Made by a program: the position numbers and the translations under genes
The notes under the pieces: model-generated
What the model was told of the DNA's origin: nothing
Database searches by the model: none
What the model saw: only the letters and a program-made list of their open reading frames with translations
Shown: one piece after another, positions 7,974-17,185 of the stretch
Layout: each line of letters opens with the position of its first letter
How positions within the stretch are numbered: the first letter of the stretch is position 1
Source: Nostoc sp. S4
GTDB lineage: Bacteria; Cyanobacteriota; Cyanobacteriia; Cyanobacteriales; Nostocaceae
Assembly (NCBI GenBank): GCA_029379225.1
Contig: JAQYWR010000035.1
Coordinates: forward strand, 1-64,000
Direction of reading: 5' to 3'
DNA: 64,000 nucleotides

Positions 7974-10900
7974 TCACGTCCTTGGCCGCAACAATTGCAC
8001 AAAAGTATCACTCACAGTATGGTCTTTGGTATCGGCGGCGTATTGAATTAATTTTTCCTTCAGTTCTTTGGCAGCATCTAAAGGCAGTAAGTTGACTAGC
8101 AAAAAGTAGACACCGCGAAAACGGGAATCGCCCATGTGGTCAATCAGCCGATTTTTAGCTTCATCTTTCTCGCCAAGAAAGTTCTGCACTAAAAAGAAAT
8201 CCATAATTTTGTCGTGGCGGAAATTCCATTCTCTCCTAGCTGCACCTGCTTCGTTTTGCCACTGACGGCTGACGACCATTTTGTATTTCTCATCTTCTAA
8301 AGACTGTATTACCTGGTAAAATTCATCCGCAGGTAGTGCCTGCTCATCGTTTAGCCGCATTTGATAAACAGCATCCGAGAATTTTTTTAAGGGAAATTCC
8401 TGGTTCCACTCTTGCAGGTATTCGGCTGCCATCAAATTATATTGCTGTTGTTGCAGGTGAAACAAATCGGGGTATTCGCCTTGGGAGATCATTAACGCCA
8501 CAACAGTTAAATCCATTGGGTTAGAGAGAACCCTTTGGTTAGGAGTTAACTCCTCTGGTGATTGCTGCTTGCTGAGGGCTGTTGCTAGATAGTTAGTGCA
8601 GGCTTGCTCGTAATTATTACCCTGAACTTTGGCATCTTTGGGGAGTCGTGGCTGACGGGAAATCAAAAATTGCTGAATTTGGGCTTGCTCAAGGGGCTGT
8701 AATTTATATATTTTGGCTGTTGAGGGTGGTGTCCACTCTAGGGGCTGGGTAGTCATGATGATGTTACCCCGGAAATAGCTTTCGACAAACTGGCAAATTT
8801 TAGCCCTAGTGTCGGCTGTGACTTCGTTAAGTCCGTCAATGCAGATATCTAACGCACCACTGTAAATTAAATTCTTGAGAAAATCAGCATCTTGTGCTTG
8901 CCCGTGCAGCTTGGCTTGAATTGCTTCAATTACCCCTTTGTCACACTTGCGGGCGGGTAAATAAACTACAATGCGCGGTGAGGTTTTCACCAAATGGCGG
9001 AGAAACATCGACTTACCCAAACCGGAATCACCTTCTAAGACGATTTGCCCGGTGATGCTGGGTAGCACCTGGGTAATTGCTTGGGGTTCTTCGGCACTGG
9101 GAACTTTCACCTTCGATTCTGGAAAGTATGTTTGGGGGTTAAAATTATCTAACCCGGCATCGGCTAGTAGGGAAGGCTTGAAGGGTTCAAATAACTTGCG
9201 GCGAAAAAAGGGAATCCAGGCGAGGAGAAAGCCGACGTAGCCCACGCCTAAGATGCGCCTTACCCAAGGATTCCAGAAGAAGATAGCTTGAACTTGGGGA
9301 AATTTGGGATAAGCAAAGATGAGGGCAAGCCAAAAAATAGCGTGAATCAAAATCATCATTCTGGCGTTAAAAAACCACTGCCAACCCTTGAGGTTAACTA
9401 TTACTGATTGCAGCGAATCAGCTTCGTTGTAGCCGGCTTTTTTGAGGTTGTTGTAGTGAGTTTCTAGAATACCAATATCTTGCGGTTCCCAATGGACTTT
9501 TCTCGCAACTACAGCGATTTGCTTTGCTAAGTCTTGCTGTAATCGTGCCAAATCTCGACTCGGTTCCCAGGCTTGGGCAAAGATTTTGAGAGTTTTAACA
9601 CCTTGTTCATGGCTTAATTGAGTAGGAATCGTTTTAGGGTTAGGGAAACCTAGCCATGTAAGCAGTGTTTTTACTTCATCAGTGCCACCACTCAGAAAAT
9701 ATGTCAAAAATCGCCACTGTGCAAATTCTGATTGACCTGCGTAATAGATGCTATCTAGAATTACAACAGTATTATTCAGGTTGAGTTGTTCTATTCTTCC
9801 CAATGCCTCTGCTGCACCTCTACGAACATCATTGTCAACGGTTTTATCCTTGAGGAAGTCGAGGATGTCTTTGACGTAGGATTTGCCAGCCTCCCCAAGA
9901 TTTCCCAATGCCTCTGCTGCACCTCTACGAACATCATTGTCAACGGTTTTATCCTTGAGGAAGTCGAGGATGTCTTTGACGTAGGATTTGCCAGCCTCCC
10001 CAAGATTTCCCAATGCCTCTGCTGCACCTCTACGAACATCATTGTCAACGGTTTTATCCTTGAGGATGTCAGCGATGTCTTTGACGTAGGGTTTGCCAGT
10101 ATCCCCAAGATTTCCCAATGCCTCTGCTGCACCTCTACGAACATTTGAGTCAACGGTTTTATCCTTGAGGATGTCAGCAATGTCTTTAACGTAGGGTTTG
10201 GCAGCCTCCCCCAGATTTCCCAATGCCTTTGCTGTAATGAAACGAAGATCGGAGCCATCAATGCTAATAAATCTAGAAGTTTTCTCCTTGAGGAAGTAGA
10301 GGATATCTTTGATGTAGGGTTTGGTAGCCTCCCCCAGATTTCCCAATGCCTGTGCAGCAGAGTAACGAATATCCAAGTCAACGGTTTTATCTTTGAGGAT
10401 GTCAGCGATGTCTTTGACGTAGGGTTTGGTAGCCTCCCCCAGATTTCCCAATGCCTCTGCTGCACCGGAACGAACAGAGGGGTTAACGGTTTTATCCTTG
10501 AGGATGTCAGCAATGTCTTTGACATACGGTTTGTCAGCTTCCCCTAGATTTGCCAATGCCACTGCTGCATCTAAACGAACATAAGGGTCAACAGTTTTAT
10601 CCTTGAGGAAGTCAAGGATGTCTTTAACGTAGGGTTTAGCTGCCTCTCTCAGATTTGCTAATGCCACTGTTGCATTTCTACGAACATTTGATTCAACAGT
10701 TTTGTCCTTGAGGAAGCCGAGGATGTCTTTGACGTAGGGTTTGGCAGCCTCTCCCAGATTTGCCAATGCCCCTGCTGCACCGGAACGAACATAAGGGTCA
10801 ACGGTTTTATCCTTGAGGATGTCAGCGATATCTTTGACGTAGGGTTTGGCAGCCTCTCCCAGATTTGCCAATGCCCCTGCTGCACCGGAACGAACATAAG

Positions 10901-11516
10901 GGTCAACGGTTTTATCCTTGAGGATGTCAGCGATATCTTTGACGTAGGGTTTGGCAGCCTCTCCCAGATTTGCCAATGCCCCTGCTGCACCGGAACGAAC
11001 AGAGGGGTCAACGGTTTTATCCTTGAGGAAATCGAGGATGTCTTTGACGTAGGGTTTGGCAGCCTCTCCCAGATTTGCCAATGCCCCTGCTGCACCGGAA
11101 CGAACATAAGGGTCAACGGTTTTATCCTTGAGGATGTCAGCGATATCTTTGACGTAGGGTTTAGCTACCTCCCCCAAATTTCCCAATGCCGATGCTGCAC
11201 TGGAACGAACATCTTTGTCAACGGTTTTATCCTTAAGGATTTTGGCAGCTTTCTGAGCTATATCCTCTGGTTTCGGAACCACCGATTTTAAATTTTTTAG
11301 ATCATATTCATTGAATTTATCAAAAGCAAGTTTCTTTACTCCATCATGTCCATCATCAAGGGCAGCTACAATACCGTTAATCTGCCACGCTTGCGGTATC
11401 GGCTCAGGCGCTTCTTTCGCACTCACCCAAGGCAGGGCGAGGAAGAGAGTCAACAGCAGGGTAAAGGGAAAAAGGAAAAAGGGCGACGATCGCTTTTTAA
11501 TTATGTGCAGATGCAT
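7974..11516 (-). CDS. HEAT-repeat / NACHT-type NTPase, predicted membrane protein
   Basis: 1180 aa. Residues 1-34 look like a Sec signal (KKR, long hydrophobic core, then WVSAKEAP). Residues ~95-577 hold 14 HEAT units of 35 aa built on DIADILKDKTVDPYVR and GAAGALANLGEAAKPYVK; unit 10 has a 6-residue insertion. Two hydrophobic segments follow (~719-735, MMILIHAIFWLALIFAY; ~754-770, ILGVGYVGFLLAWIPFF). A NACHT-like STAND ATPase comes next: Walker A GDSGLGKS (~825), Walker B LDICIDGLNE (~890) and a C-terminal helical region with WNFRHDKIMDFF. Such proteins are signal-sensing switches; HEAT repeats usually supply the sensor. No effector domain was recognised. ATP binding requires the NACHT part to be cytoplasmic, which conflicts with a cleaved signal plus two spans, so the topology is uncertain. 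Confidence 0.85.
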   Translation of the reverse strand: MHLHIIKKRSSPFFLFPFTLLLTLFLALPWVSAKEAPEPIPQAWQINGIVAALDDGHDGVKKLAFDKFNEYDLKNLKSVVPKPEDIAQKAAKILKDKTVDKDVRSSAASALGNLGEVAKPYVKDIADILKDKTVDPYVRSGAAGALANLGEAAKPYVKDILDFLKDKTVDPSVRSGAAGALANLGEAAKPYVKDIADILKDKTVDPYVRSGAAGALANLGEAAKPYVKDIADILKDKTVDPYVRSGAAGALANLGEAAKPYVKDILGFLKDKTVESNVRRNATVALANLREAAKPYVKDILDFLKDKTVDPYVRLDAAVALANLGEADKPYVKDIADILKDKTVNPSVRSGAAEALGNLGEATKPYVKDIADILKDKTVDLDIRYSAAQALGNLGEATKPYIKDILYFLKEKTSRFISIDGSDLRFITAKALGNLGEAAKPYVKDIADILKDKTVDSNVRRGAAEALGNLGDTGKPYVKDIADILKDKTVDNDVRRGAAEALGNLGEAGKSYVKDILDFLKDKTVDNDVRRGAAEALGNLGEAGKSYVKDILDFLKDKTVDNDVRRGAAEALGRIEQLNLNNTVVILDSIYYAGQSEFAQWRFLTYFLSGGTDEVKTLLTWLGFPNPKTIPTQLSHEQGVKTLKIFAQAWEPSRDLARLQQDLAKQIAVVARKVHWEPQDIGILETHYNNLKKAGYNEADSLQSVIVNLKGWQWFFNARMMILIHAIFWLALIFAYPKFPQVQAIFFWNPWVRRILGVGYVGFLLAWIPFFRRKLFEPFKPSLLADAGLDNFNPQTYFPESKVKVPSAEEPQAITQVLPSITGQIVLEGDSGLGKSMFLRHLVKTSPRIVVYLPARKCDKGVIEAIQAKLHGQAQDADFLKNLIYSGALDICIDGLNEVTADTRAKICQFVESYFRGNIIMTTQPLEWTPPSTAKIYKLQPLEQAQIQQFLISRQPRLPKDAKVQGNNYEQACTNYLATALSKQQSPEELTPNQRVLSNPMDLTVVALMISQGEYPDLFHLQQQQYNLMAAEYLQEWNQEFPLKKFSDAVYQMRLNDEQALPADEFYQVIQSLEDEKYKMVVSRQWQNEAGAARREWNFRHDKIMDFFLVQNFLGEKDEAKNRLIDHMGDSRFRGVYFLLVNLLPLDAAKELKEKLIQYAADTKDHTVSDTFVQLLRPRT
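9785..11230 (-). repeat. 105-bp direct repeats encoding the HEAT units
   Basis: Fourteen consecutive 105-bp units within the HEAT-NACHT gene, many nearly identical at DNA level: units 2, 4 and 5 encode the same 35 residues, as do units 12 and 13 apart from their second helix. The high identity points to recent unit duplication or conversion. It opens long spurious frames on both strands, which are not annotated. Confidence 0.85.
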
Positions 11517-11873
11517 TAGTATAATTCGTAATTTATTTAGTAATAAAGGCTGTTTCTGCCCTTTCCTTAGTAGGGAAAGAGAAGGGAGTTAGGTTTTTAC
11601 TAATAAATCAGGAACCGCTACAGTTATCTTTTTATCGTCTGATAACTCAATCTAGCCAGAAATAGAATATTAATGTAAATATTACAGGAATTTCAAAAGA
11701 TACGCTTAGAGTGTAATACTGAGCTTCCTTGAGCGATAGTGCGTAGGCGTAGCCCGCACTTCTCTTCGAGACGCTGCGCGAACGGCTGCGCTCAGTGACC
11801 ATCGTAGACATCGCCTACTCAAACCACTGTACGAGATAATAACAATGCCTGGTTTAATTGTTGGCAATGGTCA
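11517..11873. other. Intergenic region with a dispersed palindromic block
   Basis: 357-bp spacer between two divergent genes. About 11730-11795 is a palindromic block: TGAGCG..CGCTCA arms enclose GTGCG-TAGGCGTAGCC-CGCAC. It shares the GAGACGCTGCRCGAACGG word with the element at 7757-7958. The rest shows no recognised signal. Confidence 0.55.
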
Positions 11874-12726
11874 ATGTCCTTTGATAACCTCTGCAAACTA
11901 CTATCTGAAAAATATCCAGAACGTTTTGCTAGTTGGGTTTTAGGTACAGAGCAAACTTCTGTCAAAGTCCTCAAAACCGAATTGAGCATTGAACCGATTC
12001 GCGCTGATTACGTCACATTCCTACAGCTACAAGGACGCATTCTGCATCTGGAATTTCAAACCAAACTAGAATCTACGCCACCCCTACCCCTGCGGATGCT
12101 AGATTATTGGGTACGCTTGTATCGTTTGTATCGCCTACCAATAACGCAAGTCGTCGTCTTATTACTTCCGCCTGCAACAGAAACAATAATTGAAACTGCC
12201 TTCAGCGTCGAAACTACTCGTCATGAATATTGCGTGATTTGCATGTGGTCAGAAAATCCAGAACCATTTCTCAATGACGTGGCTTTGATTACCCTTAGCA
12301 CCACTGACAGCAACCACGTAACCCCAAGCTTTGTTGCAAACAGTTGTAGAAAAAGTTAATCAACTTGAGCCAAAACAAAAAAGATAAATTTCCGCTTATA
12401 CCCAAATCTTAGCGGGGTTAAAATACAATCAGGACTTGATTCGACAAGTATTTCGGGAGGGTATGATGCGCGAGTCAGTAATTTATCAAGAAATTCTTGC
12501 AGAAGGGGAACAACGCGGCGAACAACGAGGACGGGAAGAAGGACGAAAGACAGAAGGGCAATTGCTGATTCTCCGTCTACTTACTCGAAGAGTGGGAGAA
12601 TTACCCCAAGAGGTGCTAGAGCAGATTGAAACTCTCTCCTTAGAACAATTAGAAAATCTTGGCGAAGCTTTGTTGGATTTTCAGGCTCAAGCGGATTTAG
12701 AAGCCTGGTTTAATACATTAGAGTAG
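11874..12726 (+). pseudogene. Rpn family (PD-(D/E)XK) recombination-promoting nuclease / putative transposase, frameshifted
   Basis: The 5' part (11874-12359) matches Rpn/PD-(D/E)XK family starts (SFDNLCKLLSEKYPERFASWVLG) and keeps the nuclease pattern RADYV...LHLEFQTK. It then loses frame near 12310-12345. The next frame reads LQTVVEKVNQLEPKQKR, meets a TAA at about 12384, then continues ISAYTQILAGLKYNQDLIRQ into a 3' part (to 12726) with the EGEQRGEQRGREEGRK linker and a C-terminal DUF4351-like region (VGELPQEVLEQIETLS, LENLGEALLDF). So at least one frameshift and one stop separate two recognisable halves of one gene. The family is typically multicopy in cyanobacteria and linked to recombination. 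Confidence 0.85.
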
Positions 12727-12823
12727 CAAAAGGAGCTGCACCGGACAAGGCAAAAGTTAAAAGTCTTGTACCCTTGGCAATGACCCAGGCTAGCTCCTAA
12801 ATTGATTTGTCTAAAAGGAAGTG

Positions 12824-15349
12824 TTACAACACAATAATTGCCCACATACTAACACCCAAAGCGATCGCTGCTAAATGTTGCCAAAGGAGCGATCTGAATG
12901 ACTGTTTGGCAATTTTTTGGGTTAATAATATCGTCAACAACACTGAGAATATTAAAGTTGTACCTTGCAAAAAACTAATTACAGCAGGATGAGCAACTAA
13001 CATTGGCAGTTGTTCGCCATTCAAACCAAGAGTAGCAAAACTCACAGGTAAAATCCGTCCGCCTTCACTCAAGCCCAAACGCAGATAATGAGCTAAGTTT
13101 CCTCCCAAAACTAATGGTAAATATCCATAGGCAAGCTCTACAAATGATTTTGGCTTCCGGTTAAGGTTAAACAGTTTCAGCAAGCCATAAGCCCCGAAGA
13201 TAAAAGCTACTGGAACAATTAACACTACCAGTGATAATCCTAAGTGTTGCCAAAAGTTAGTTAAATCTAGTTGTAACCCTAGCCAAGATTGCAACTCTGG
13301 CAAACGATGCAGATATACTCCACCTAACAACAAAAACAACAACGCCACTTCATAAGTGCGGGGTACATGGGTTGTCCATAGTTCAACTCCAGGGGGACGC
13401 AGGTTGAATTCTACGGAACGATGGGGACAGGCTTTGAGACAAGTCATGCACAAAACGCAATCTCTGTTATCTTCTAACTGCGCTGGATGAGAATACAAAG
13501 GACATCCATTAGTTTCCATCCCTTCACCTTTTTGAGGACCTCCTTTATAACACTGGTAGGTGGTACAACTAGCAGAACAAATACCTTGTTGTGCCCGAAG
13601 TTCTGTCATTGAAAGTTTGGCAAATAAACCATTCATCCCACCGATGGGGCAGAGATACCGACACCAATATCGCCTTTCAAAAATAGCAGAGAAAATCATT
13701 GCCCCAGCAGTAATTAATAGCAGCAAACAAGCGCTGAGGTAAGCTGTATTTTCTAAATGCCAGAGTTCTTCCCATAAGAAAATTAAGGTAAAGAGTCCAA
13801 AAAGAAACCATCCGCCCCATTTTTCTCCTTGTTCTCTAGGCCAGCGTTTGAGCTTGCGCGGCCACAACCATAAAGATAATTTTTGGGTAATTTCTCCATA
13901 AATCATGAAAGGACAAACAGAACACCAAATACGTCCTAAAAAGGGAAAGAGAAATAAGAAGAAAGGCCACCACCAAGCCCAAAATAGATTTAAAACGAAA
14001 TTGCGATCGCGCGTTTGCGGGCCAATAAATAACACCGCAACAATAATTGCAAAAGCAGTTGCAGTAAAACCATAATTAATCCGATCCGGCCACCACGAAC
14101 TCCGCAAAAATTTGCGTAAATCAGGATAAGCATTTAAAAGATTGACTCGAAATCGCTTTTTCTTGGTTTCGGCTGGCCAAAAGATTTCTTCTGTTAATTC
14201 ACTAGCATTTTCAGCTTGGACGATCGCTCTTTCTACCAGATTTTTTAATTCTTTGAGATTACCAGGAAAATCATAAGATTGTAAGCGACGCAAAGCTTCT
14301 GGGGTGATGTGCGGTTTGGGAATGCCTCTAGCGCGAGCGTAGAGACTGATATAATATTCCACCTGGGCTTTAATATCAGCTTTTCGCACTCGTAGCGGCG
14401 GTACTTTAATAGTATGACCAACAGAGCGCTCAATTGTCGGCTGAGTTTTTTCAGAAACAATGAGAATGCGTGCTTTACTAGAGCGAGGTTCGGCTTCTGC
14501 TTCTCCCGGACGAGCGACTGGGGTATATGTGCCAGTTTTGACCAACTGTGTCACAGCAGGTAATAACTCTTGGGGTAATTCTTGGATGTTGTTGAAAACT
14601 AAGGTACCTTCTCCGAGCCATTCTAACAGCCCTGGTTTACCGCCAACGCGACCAAATAAATCTGCACCGCTTGTTTGCAGAATACCACAATTAACTTTAA
14701 TAATAGGTTCTCGCCTTTTAGGAGAACCAAAGTGAATTAAGGCTGCTATATTGTCTTTTTCTAACCCTGGTTCGCCGAAAATATCCACTGACTTGCGGTC
14801 ATTAGCAGCTTCTCGAATTTGTTCCCGCAGACGCACAGCATAGCGACTTGTACCAACAATCCCCCGTTGCGCTTTGGTGACTAAATACGGACGCAAAGCG
14901 ATGGAACGTTCTTGTTCGTAACCAAGTGCAGATGTCAGTTCAGCTAATTCTTGAGCCAATTGACGGGAAAAAGCCTGAGCAATTTCTGGGTATTGGTTGA
15001 ATAATTCCCGAAATTTTTGTGCAGGTATAACCCATAAGTGACATTCTGTGACGGTAACAATTGTGAATGTGGCTAACTCATCTAAGAGTAACTCTTGGAG
15101 GTGAATGACTTCTCCGGGAAGAAATCCACGAACTAAAGCTGAGTTCTGATGATCGGTGCTATCACATTCAAGTTGACCATCTCTAAGAATGTAAAGTGCT
15201 TCTGGGGGAGTACCTTCGTTAACCAGGTTTACTTGTGCTGGTACAACTTGTTCTTCAATGACTTGGGCGATCGCATTCAACACCTCAGGTGAGAGAATTC
15301 CTAAAGTTGTGCGCTCTTGTAGCCATGTAACCGTTTCTGGAGATGTCAT
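12824..15349 (-). CDS. Fusion: cNMP-binding domain / degenerate NtrC-like AAA+ / NapH-like membrane polyferredoxin
   Basis: 841 aa. Residues ~10-135: cyclic-nucleotide-binding (Crp-type) domain. Residues ~165-390: AAA+ domain of sigma-54 activator type, recognised by VKVNCGILQ, GTLVFNNIQELP, VPPLRVRKADI and YDFPGNLKELKNLVERAIV. It is degenerate: Walker A is GEPGLEKD (canonical GxxGxGKE), Walker B has NN where DE is expected, and the GAFTGA loop is missing. From ~425 there are several membrane helices with two CxxxCP motifs (CSVCPF, CRYLCPIGG), as in NapH/NosR/CcoG-type proteins. Then come Cys clusters for iron-sulfur centres (CSASC..C; CVLCMTCLKACP) and more helices. Inferred role: a membrane redox protein controlled by a ligand-binding, non-ATPase scaffold. 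Monocistronic, ATG at 15349. Confidence 0.88.
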   Translation of the reverse strand: MTSPETVTWLQERTTLGILSPEVLNAIAQVIEEQVVPAQVNLVNEGTPPEALYILRDGQLECDSTDHQNSALVRGFLPGEVIHLQELLLDELATFTIVTVTECHLWVIPAQKFRELFNQYPEIAQAFSRQLAQELAELTSALGYEQERSIALRPYLVTKAQRGIVGTSRYAVRLREQIREAANDRKSVDIFGEPGLEKDNIAALIHFGSPKRREPIIKVNCGILQTSGADLFGRVGGKPGLLEWLGEGTLVFNNIQELPQELLPAVTQLVKTGTYTPVARPGEAEAEPRSSKARILIVSEKTQPTIERSVGHTIKVPPLRVRKADIKAQVEYYISLYARARGIPKPHITPEALRRLQSYDFPGNLKELKNLVERAIVQAENASELTEEIFWPAETKKKRFRVNLLNAYPDLRKFLRSSWWPDRINYGFTATAFAIIVAVLFIGPQTRDRNFVLNLFWAWWWPFFLFLFPFLGRIWCSVCPFMIYGEITQKLSLWLWPRKLKRWPREQGEKWGGWFLFGLFTLIFLWEELWHLENTAYLSACLLLLITAGAMIFSAIFERRYWCRYLCPIGGMNGLFAKLSMTELRAQQGICSASCTTYQCYKGGPQKGEGMETNGCPLYSHPAQLEDNRDCVLCMTCLKACPHRSVEFNLRPPGVELWTTHVPRTYEVALLFLLLGGVYLHRLPELQSWLGLQLDLTNFWQHLGLSLVVLIVPVAFIFGAYGLLKLFNLNRKPKSFVELAYGYLPLVLGGNLAHYLRLGLSEGGRILPVSFATLGLNGEQLPMLVAHPAVISFLQGTTLIFSVLLTILLTQKIAKQSFRSLLWQHLAAIALGVSMWAIIVL

Positions 15350-15606
15350 ATTCGGTTCTCCGTGCAGGTTGCCGTATCAAAGGAATTATCCCTTGAAAGT
15401 TGGTCAACAATTCAAAATTTTCAATTCTCAATTCTCAATCAAGTTCAATTCTGCCTACAGTTTGCCTTTTCTCTTAAACTCTGTAGTACGTTTCCAGAGT
15501 TTTTTTCATTCTCTGAAATAAATAAAGGAAGCCAGTAGATTGCTTTTTATAGCAATCTATTAGTATCATCATTCAAATCTTCAATTAATCTTACTACTGC
15601 TTTAAA

Positions 15607-15888
15607 TCACAGTTTTGGAATTGTAAATTCTAACCAGAACTTAATAGATTGAGCATGAGATTTTATAATTCCATAGTTAAACAAATTTATTACATAATCT
15701 TTTTTATGTAAAACTTTCTTTGCCATTGCAATAGTAATTTGACTTTTTTTCTCAACCATCAGCTTGATGAGTTCATAGGATTCTATTTCAGGTATTGACT
15801 TCAGATACTCTAAAATTCTCTTTGATTCATCAGAAGATAAGCCTCTGTAAGTGCTAGTCTCTATTAACTGTTGAAGATTATCATTCAT
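15607..15888 (-). CDS. Small hypothetical protein
   Basis: 93 aa, acidic/basic helical composition starting MNDNLQQLIETSTYRGLSSD and ending in an aromatic-rich tail (SIKFWLEFTIPKL). No domain recognised. The ATG at 15888 follows an AT-rich leader without a strong ribosome binding site. It stands alone between the polyferredoxin fusion and the transaldolase gene. Helical repeats (LIETSTYRGLSSDESKRILEYL) are the only visible feature. Confidence 0.5.
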   Translation of the reverse strand: MNDNLQQLIETSTYRGLSSDESKRILEYLKSIPEIESYELIKLMVEKKSQITIAMAKKVLHKKDYVINLFNYGIIKSHAQSIKFWLEFTIPKL

Positions 15889-16012
15889 AATTTATTATCA
15901 AAAATAATATGATGTGAAAATGACTATGAAATAGCGGAGAATATTTTGCGATCTCAAAAAGTCTCAATTACACATCTGGTGAATTAATTGTAACAATCGA
16001 TTCAGGAAAATT

Positions 16013-16648
16013 ATGGCATTATATCTAGATTCGGCGATCGCATCGGAAGCAGAAATAGTCAAACATTGGGGTTGGGTAAAGGGCATTACAACCAATCCCA
16101 CGCTTTTAGCTCAAAGCGACACTCCACCAGAAACTACGCTGCAAAAATTGGCTACCTTGACAAACGGCCCGTTATACTATCAACTTATGGCAGCTGATAA
16201 AGCGGGAATGTTGGCTGAAGGTAGAAAAGCTTTCGAGATTATTGGTTCAAAAACAATTTTGAAGATTCCTGCAACACCTTTAGGATTTGAAGTAGTAGCA
16301 ATTTTGTCTTCAGAAATTACCTGTTCGGTGACAGCAATTTATAGTGCAGCACAAGCAGCAGTAGCACGGGAAGCCGGAGCAAAAATTGCCATAGCTTATG
16401 TAAATCGCGCTACTCGGTTGTTGGGTGATGGTATTGCCTTAGTCCGGGAGATGGCTAGCGTACTCCAAGGTAGCGACACGGAAATTTTAGCAGCTAGTAT
16501 TAAATCTCTCCAAGAAGCAGCCGCTTCATTGCAAGCCGGGGCGGATCATTTGACTTTACCATTGGCAATGTTGCAAGCGATCGCTACTCATGAATTATCA
16601 CAAAAAACTGTTGAAGAATTCGCCCAACAAGGCATCGGCTTGAGATAA
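16013..16648 (+). CDS. Transaldolase / fructose-6-phosphate aldolase family protein
   Basis: 211 aa, the short single-domain form of the class I aldolase barrel (FSA/TalC type, about 210-220 aa). Visible catalytic features are Asp6 in YLDSA, the GITTNPTLL signature (residues 24-32), the Schiff-base Lys84 in ILKIPAT, and the VTAIYSAAQA and AIAYVNRATRLLGDG segments that line the barrel. Members cleave or form fructose 6-phosphate from dihydroxyacetone plus glyceraldehyde 3-phosphate, or do transaldolase transfer; the sequence alone does not decide which. Cytoplasmic. Followed 27 bp later by a 30-codon membrane peptide frame. Confidence 0.93.
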   Translation: MALYLDSAIASEAEIVKHWGWVKGITTNPTLLAQSDTPPETTLQKLATLTNGPLYYQLMAADKAGMLAEGRKAFEIIGSKTILKIPATPLGFEVVAILSSEITCSVTAIYSAAQAAVAREAGAKIAIAYVNRATRLLGDGIALVREMASVLQGSDTEILAASIKSLQEAAASLQAGADHLTLPLAMLQAIATHELSQKTVEEFAQQGIGLR

Positions 16649-16675
16649 TTTCTAATTTGTAATTCCTTATCAAAT

Positions 16676-16768
16676 ATGAGTTTGTCAGATATTCCCAATC
16701 TCTGGGTTCCTTTAGTGCTTTTAGGTTTGATTGTCCTAGCTGCGGTATTTTTCAGTCGCAGTAGTTAA
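16676..16768 (+). CDS. Possible 30-aa single-pass membrane peptide
   Basis: An ATG at 16676 opens a 30-codon frame ending TAA at 16768: MSLSDIPNLWVPLVLLGL then IVLAAVFFSRSS. It has a short polar N-terminus, one 18-residue hydrophobic helix and a positive C-terminal tail, the plan of small thylakoid subunits. It does not match any small photosystem or NDH subunit I can recall. It begins 27 bp after the transaldolase stop, so it could be co-transcribed. There is no strong ribosome binding site. Confidence 0.45.
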   Translation: MSLSDIPNLWVPLVLLGLIVLAAVFFSRSS

Positions 16769-16802
16769 GCTAAACATTACAGTTGAAATATCAGTTTTAT
16801 GT

Positions 16803-17185
16803 TTGCTGTTGTCACTATCAGAGAAAATACATTTATCCTCAGGTACCGTAGTCCGCCTGCTGGGAAGTTGGCAAGACTATCAAGCACTAAATCAGCAACT
16901 AGGCGAGCGTTCCTCGCCTCGGATTAAGTATCGAAATAGAGAAATTCTTTTGATGGCACCGCTACCAGAACATGGGATCGAGTACCAGAAATTTGGTTGT
17001 TGAAAAAGAACCAACTGGTGATTTACAGATTGCAAGGCGATCGCTACACTATTGAAACTAGCAGTCGCTATTTTCCAAACATTAATGTATCACAAATAAT
17101 TACTGAATATTTGCAAATTGCCTACGAGCGTAATACTAGTGCAGCTATTCGAGAATTACGGCGGAAATTGGCAAGTGGAAATTGA
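16803..17185 (+). pseudogene. Uma2 family endonuclease remnant with internal deletion
   Basis: Two adjacent frames are pieces of one Uma2 (DUF820) gene. The 5' piece (16803 to ~16980) has GSWQDYQALNQQLGE, SSPRIKYRNREILLMAPLPEHG, matching the family N-terminus. The 3' piece reads VPEIWLLKKNQLVIYRLQGD (from ~16982) and ends with YERNTSAAIRELRRKLASGN at 17185. The junction near 16980 joins the start of the domain directly to its end in another frame. The central nuclease core (normally ~100 residues with the catalytic Asp/Glu) is therefore missing. About 380 bp remain of an expected ~570-600 bp. Confidence 0.82.

Noticed and set aside
9786..11116. Long frames on both strands within the HEAT array (for example 9786-10148 plus, 9791-10525 and 10658-11116 minus)
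   Set aside because: They are repeated shadows of the 105-bp units; the frame encoding the HEAT helices has the family sequence and joins the NACHT domain.
12824..15349. Active sigma-54-dependent activator
   Set aside because: Walker A and B are damaged, GAFTGA is missing and no DNA-binding Fis domain is present; cyanobacteria lack sigma-54.
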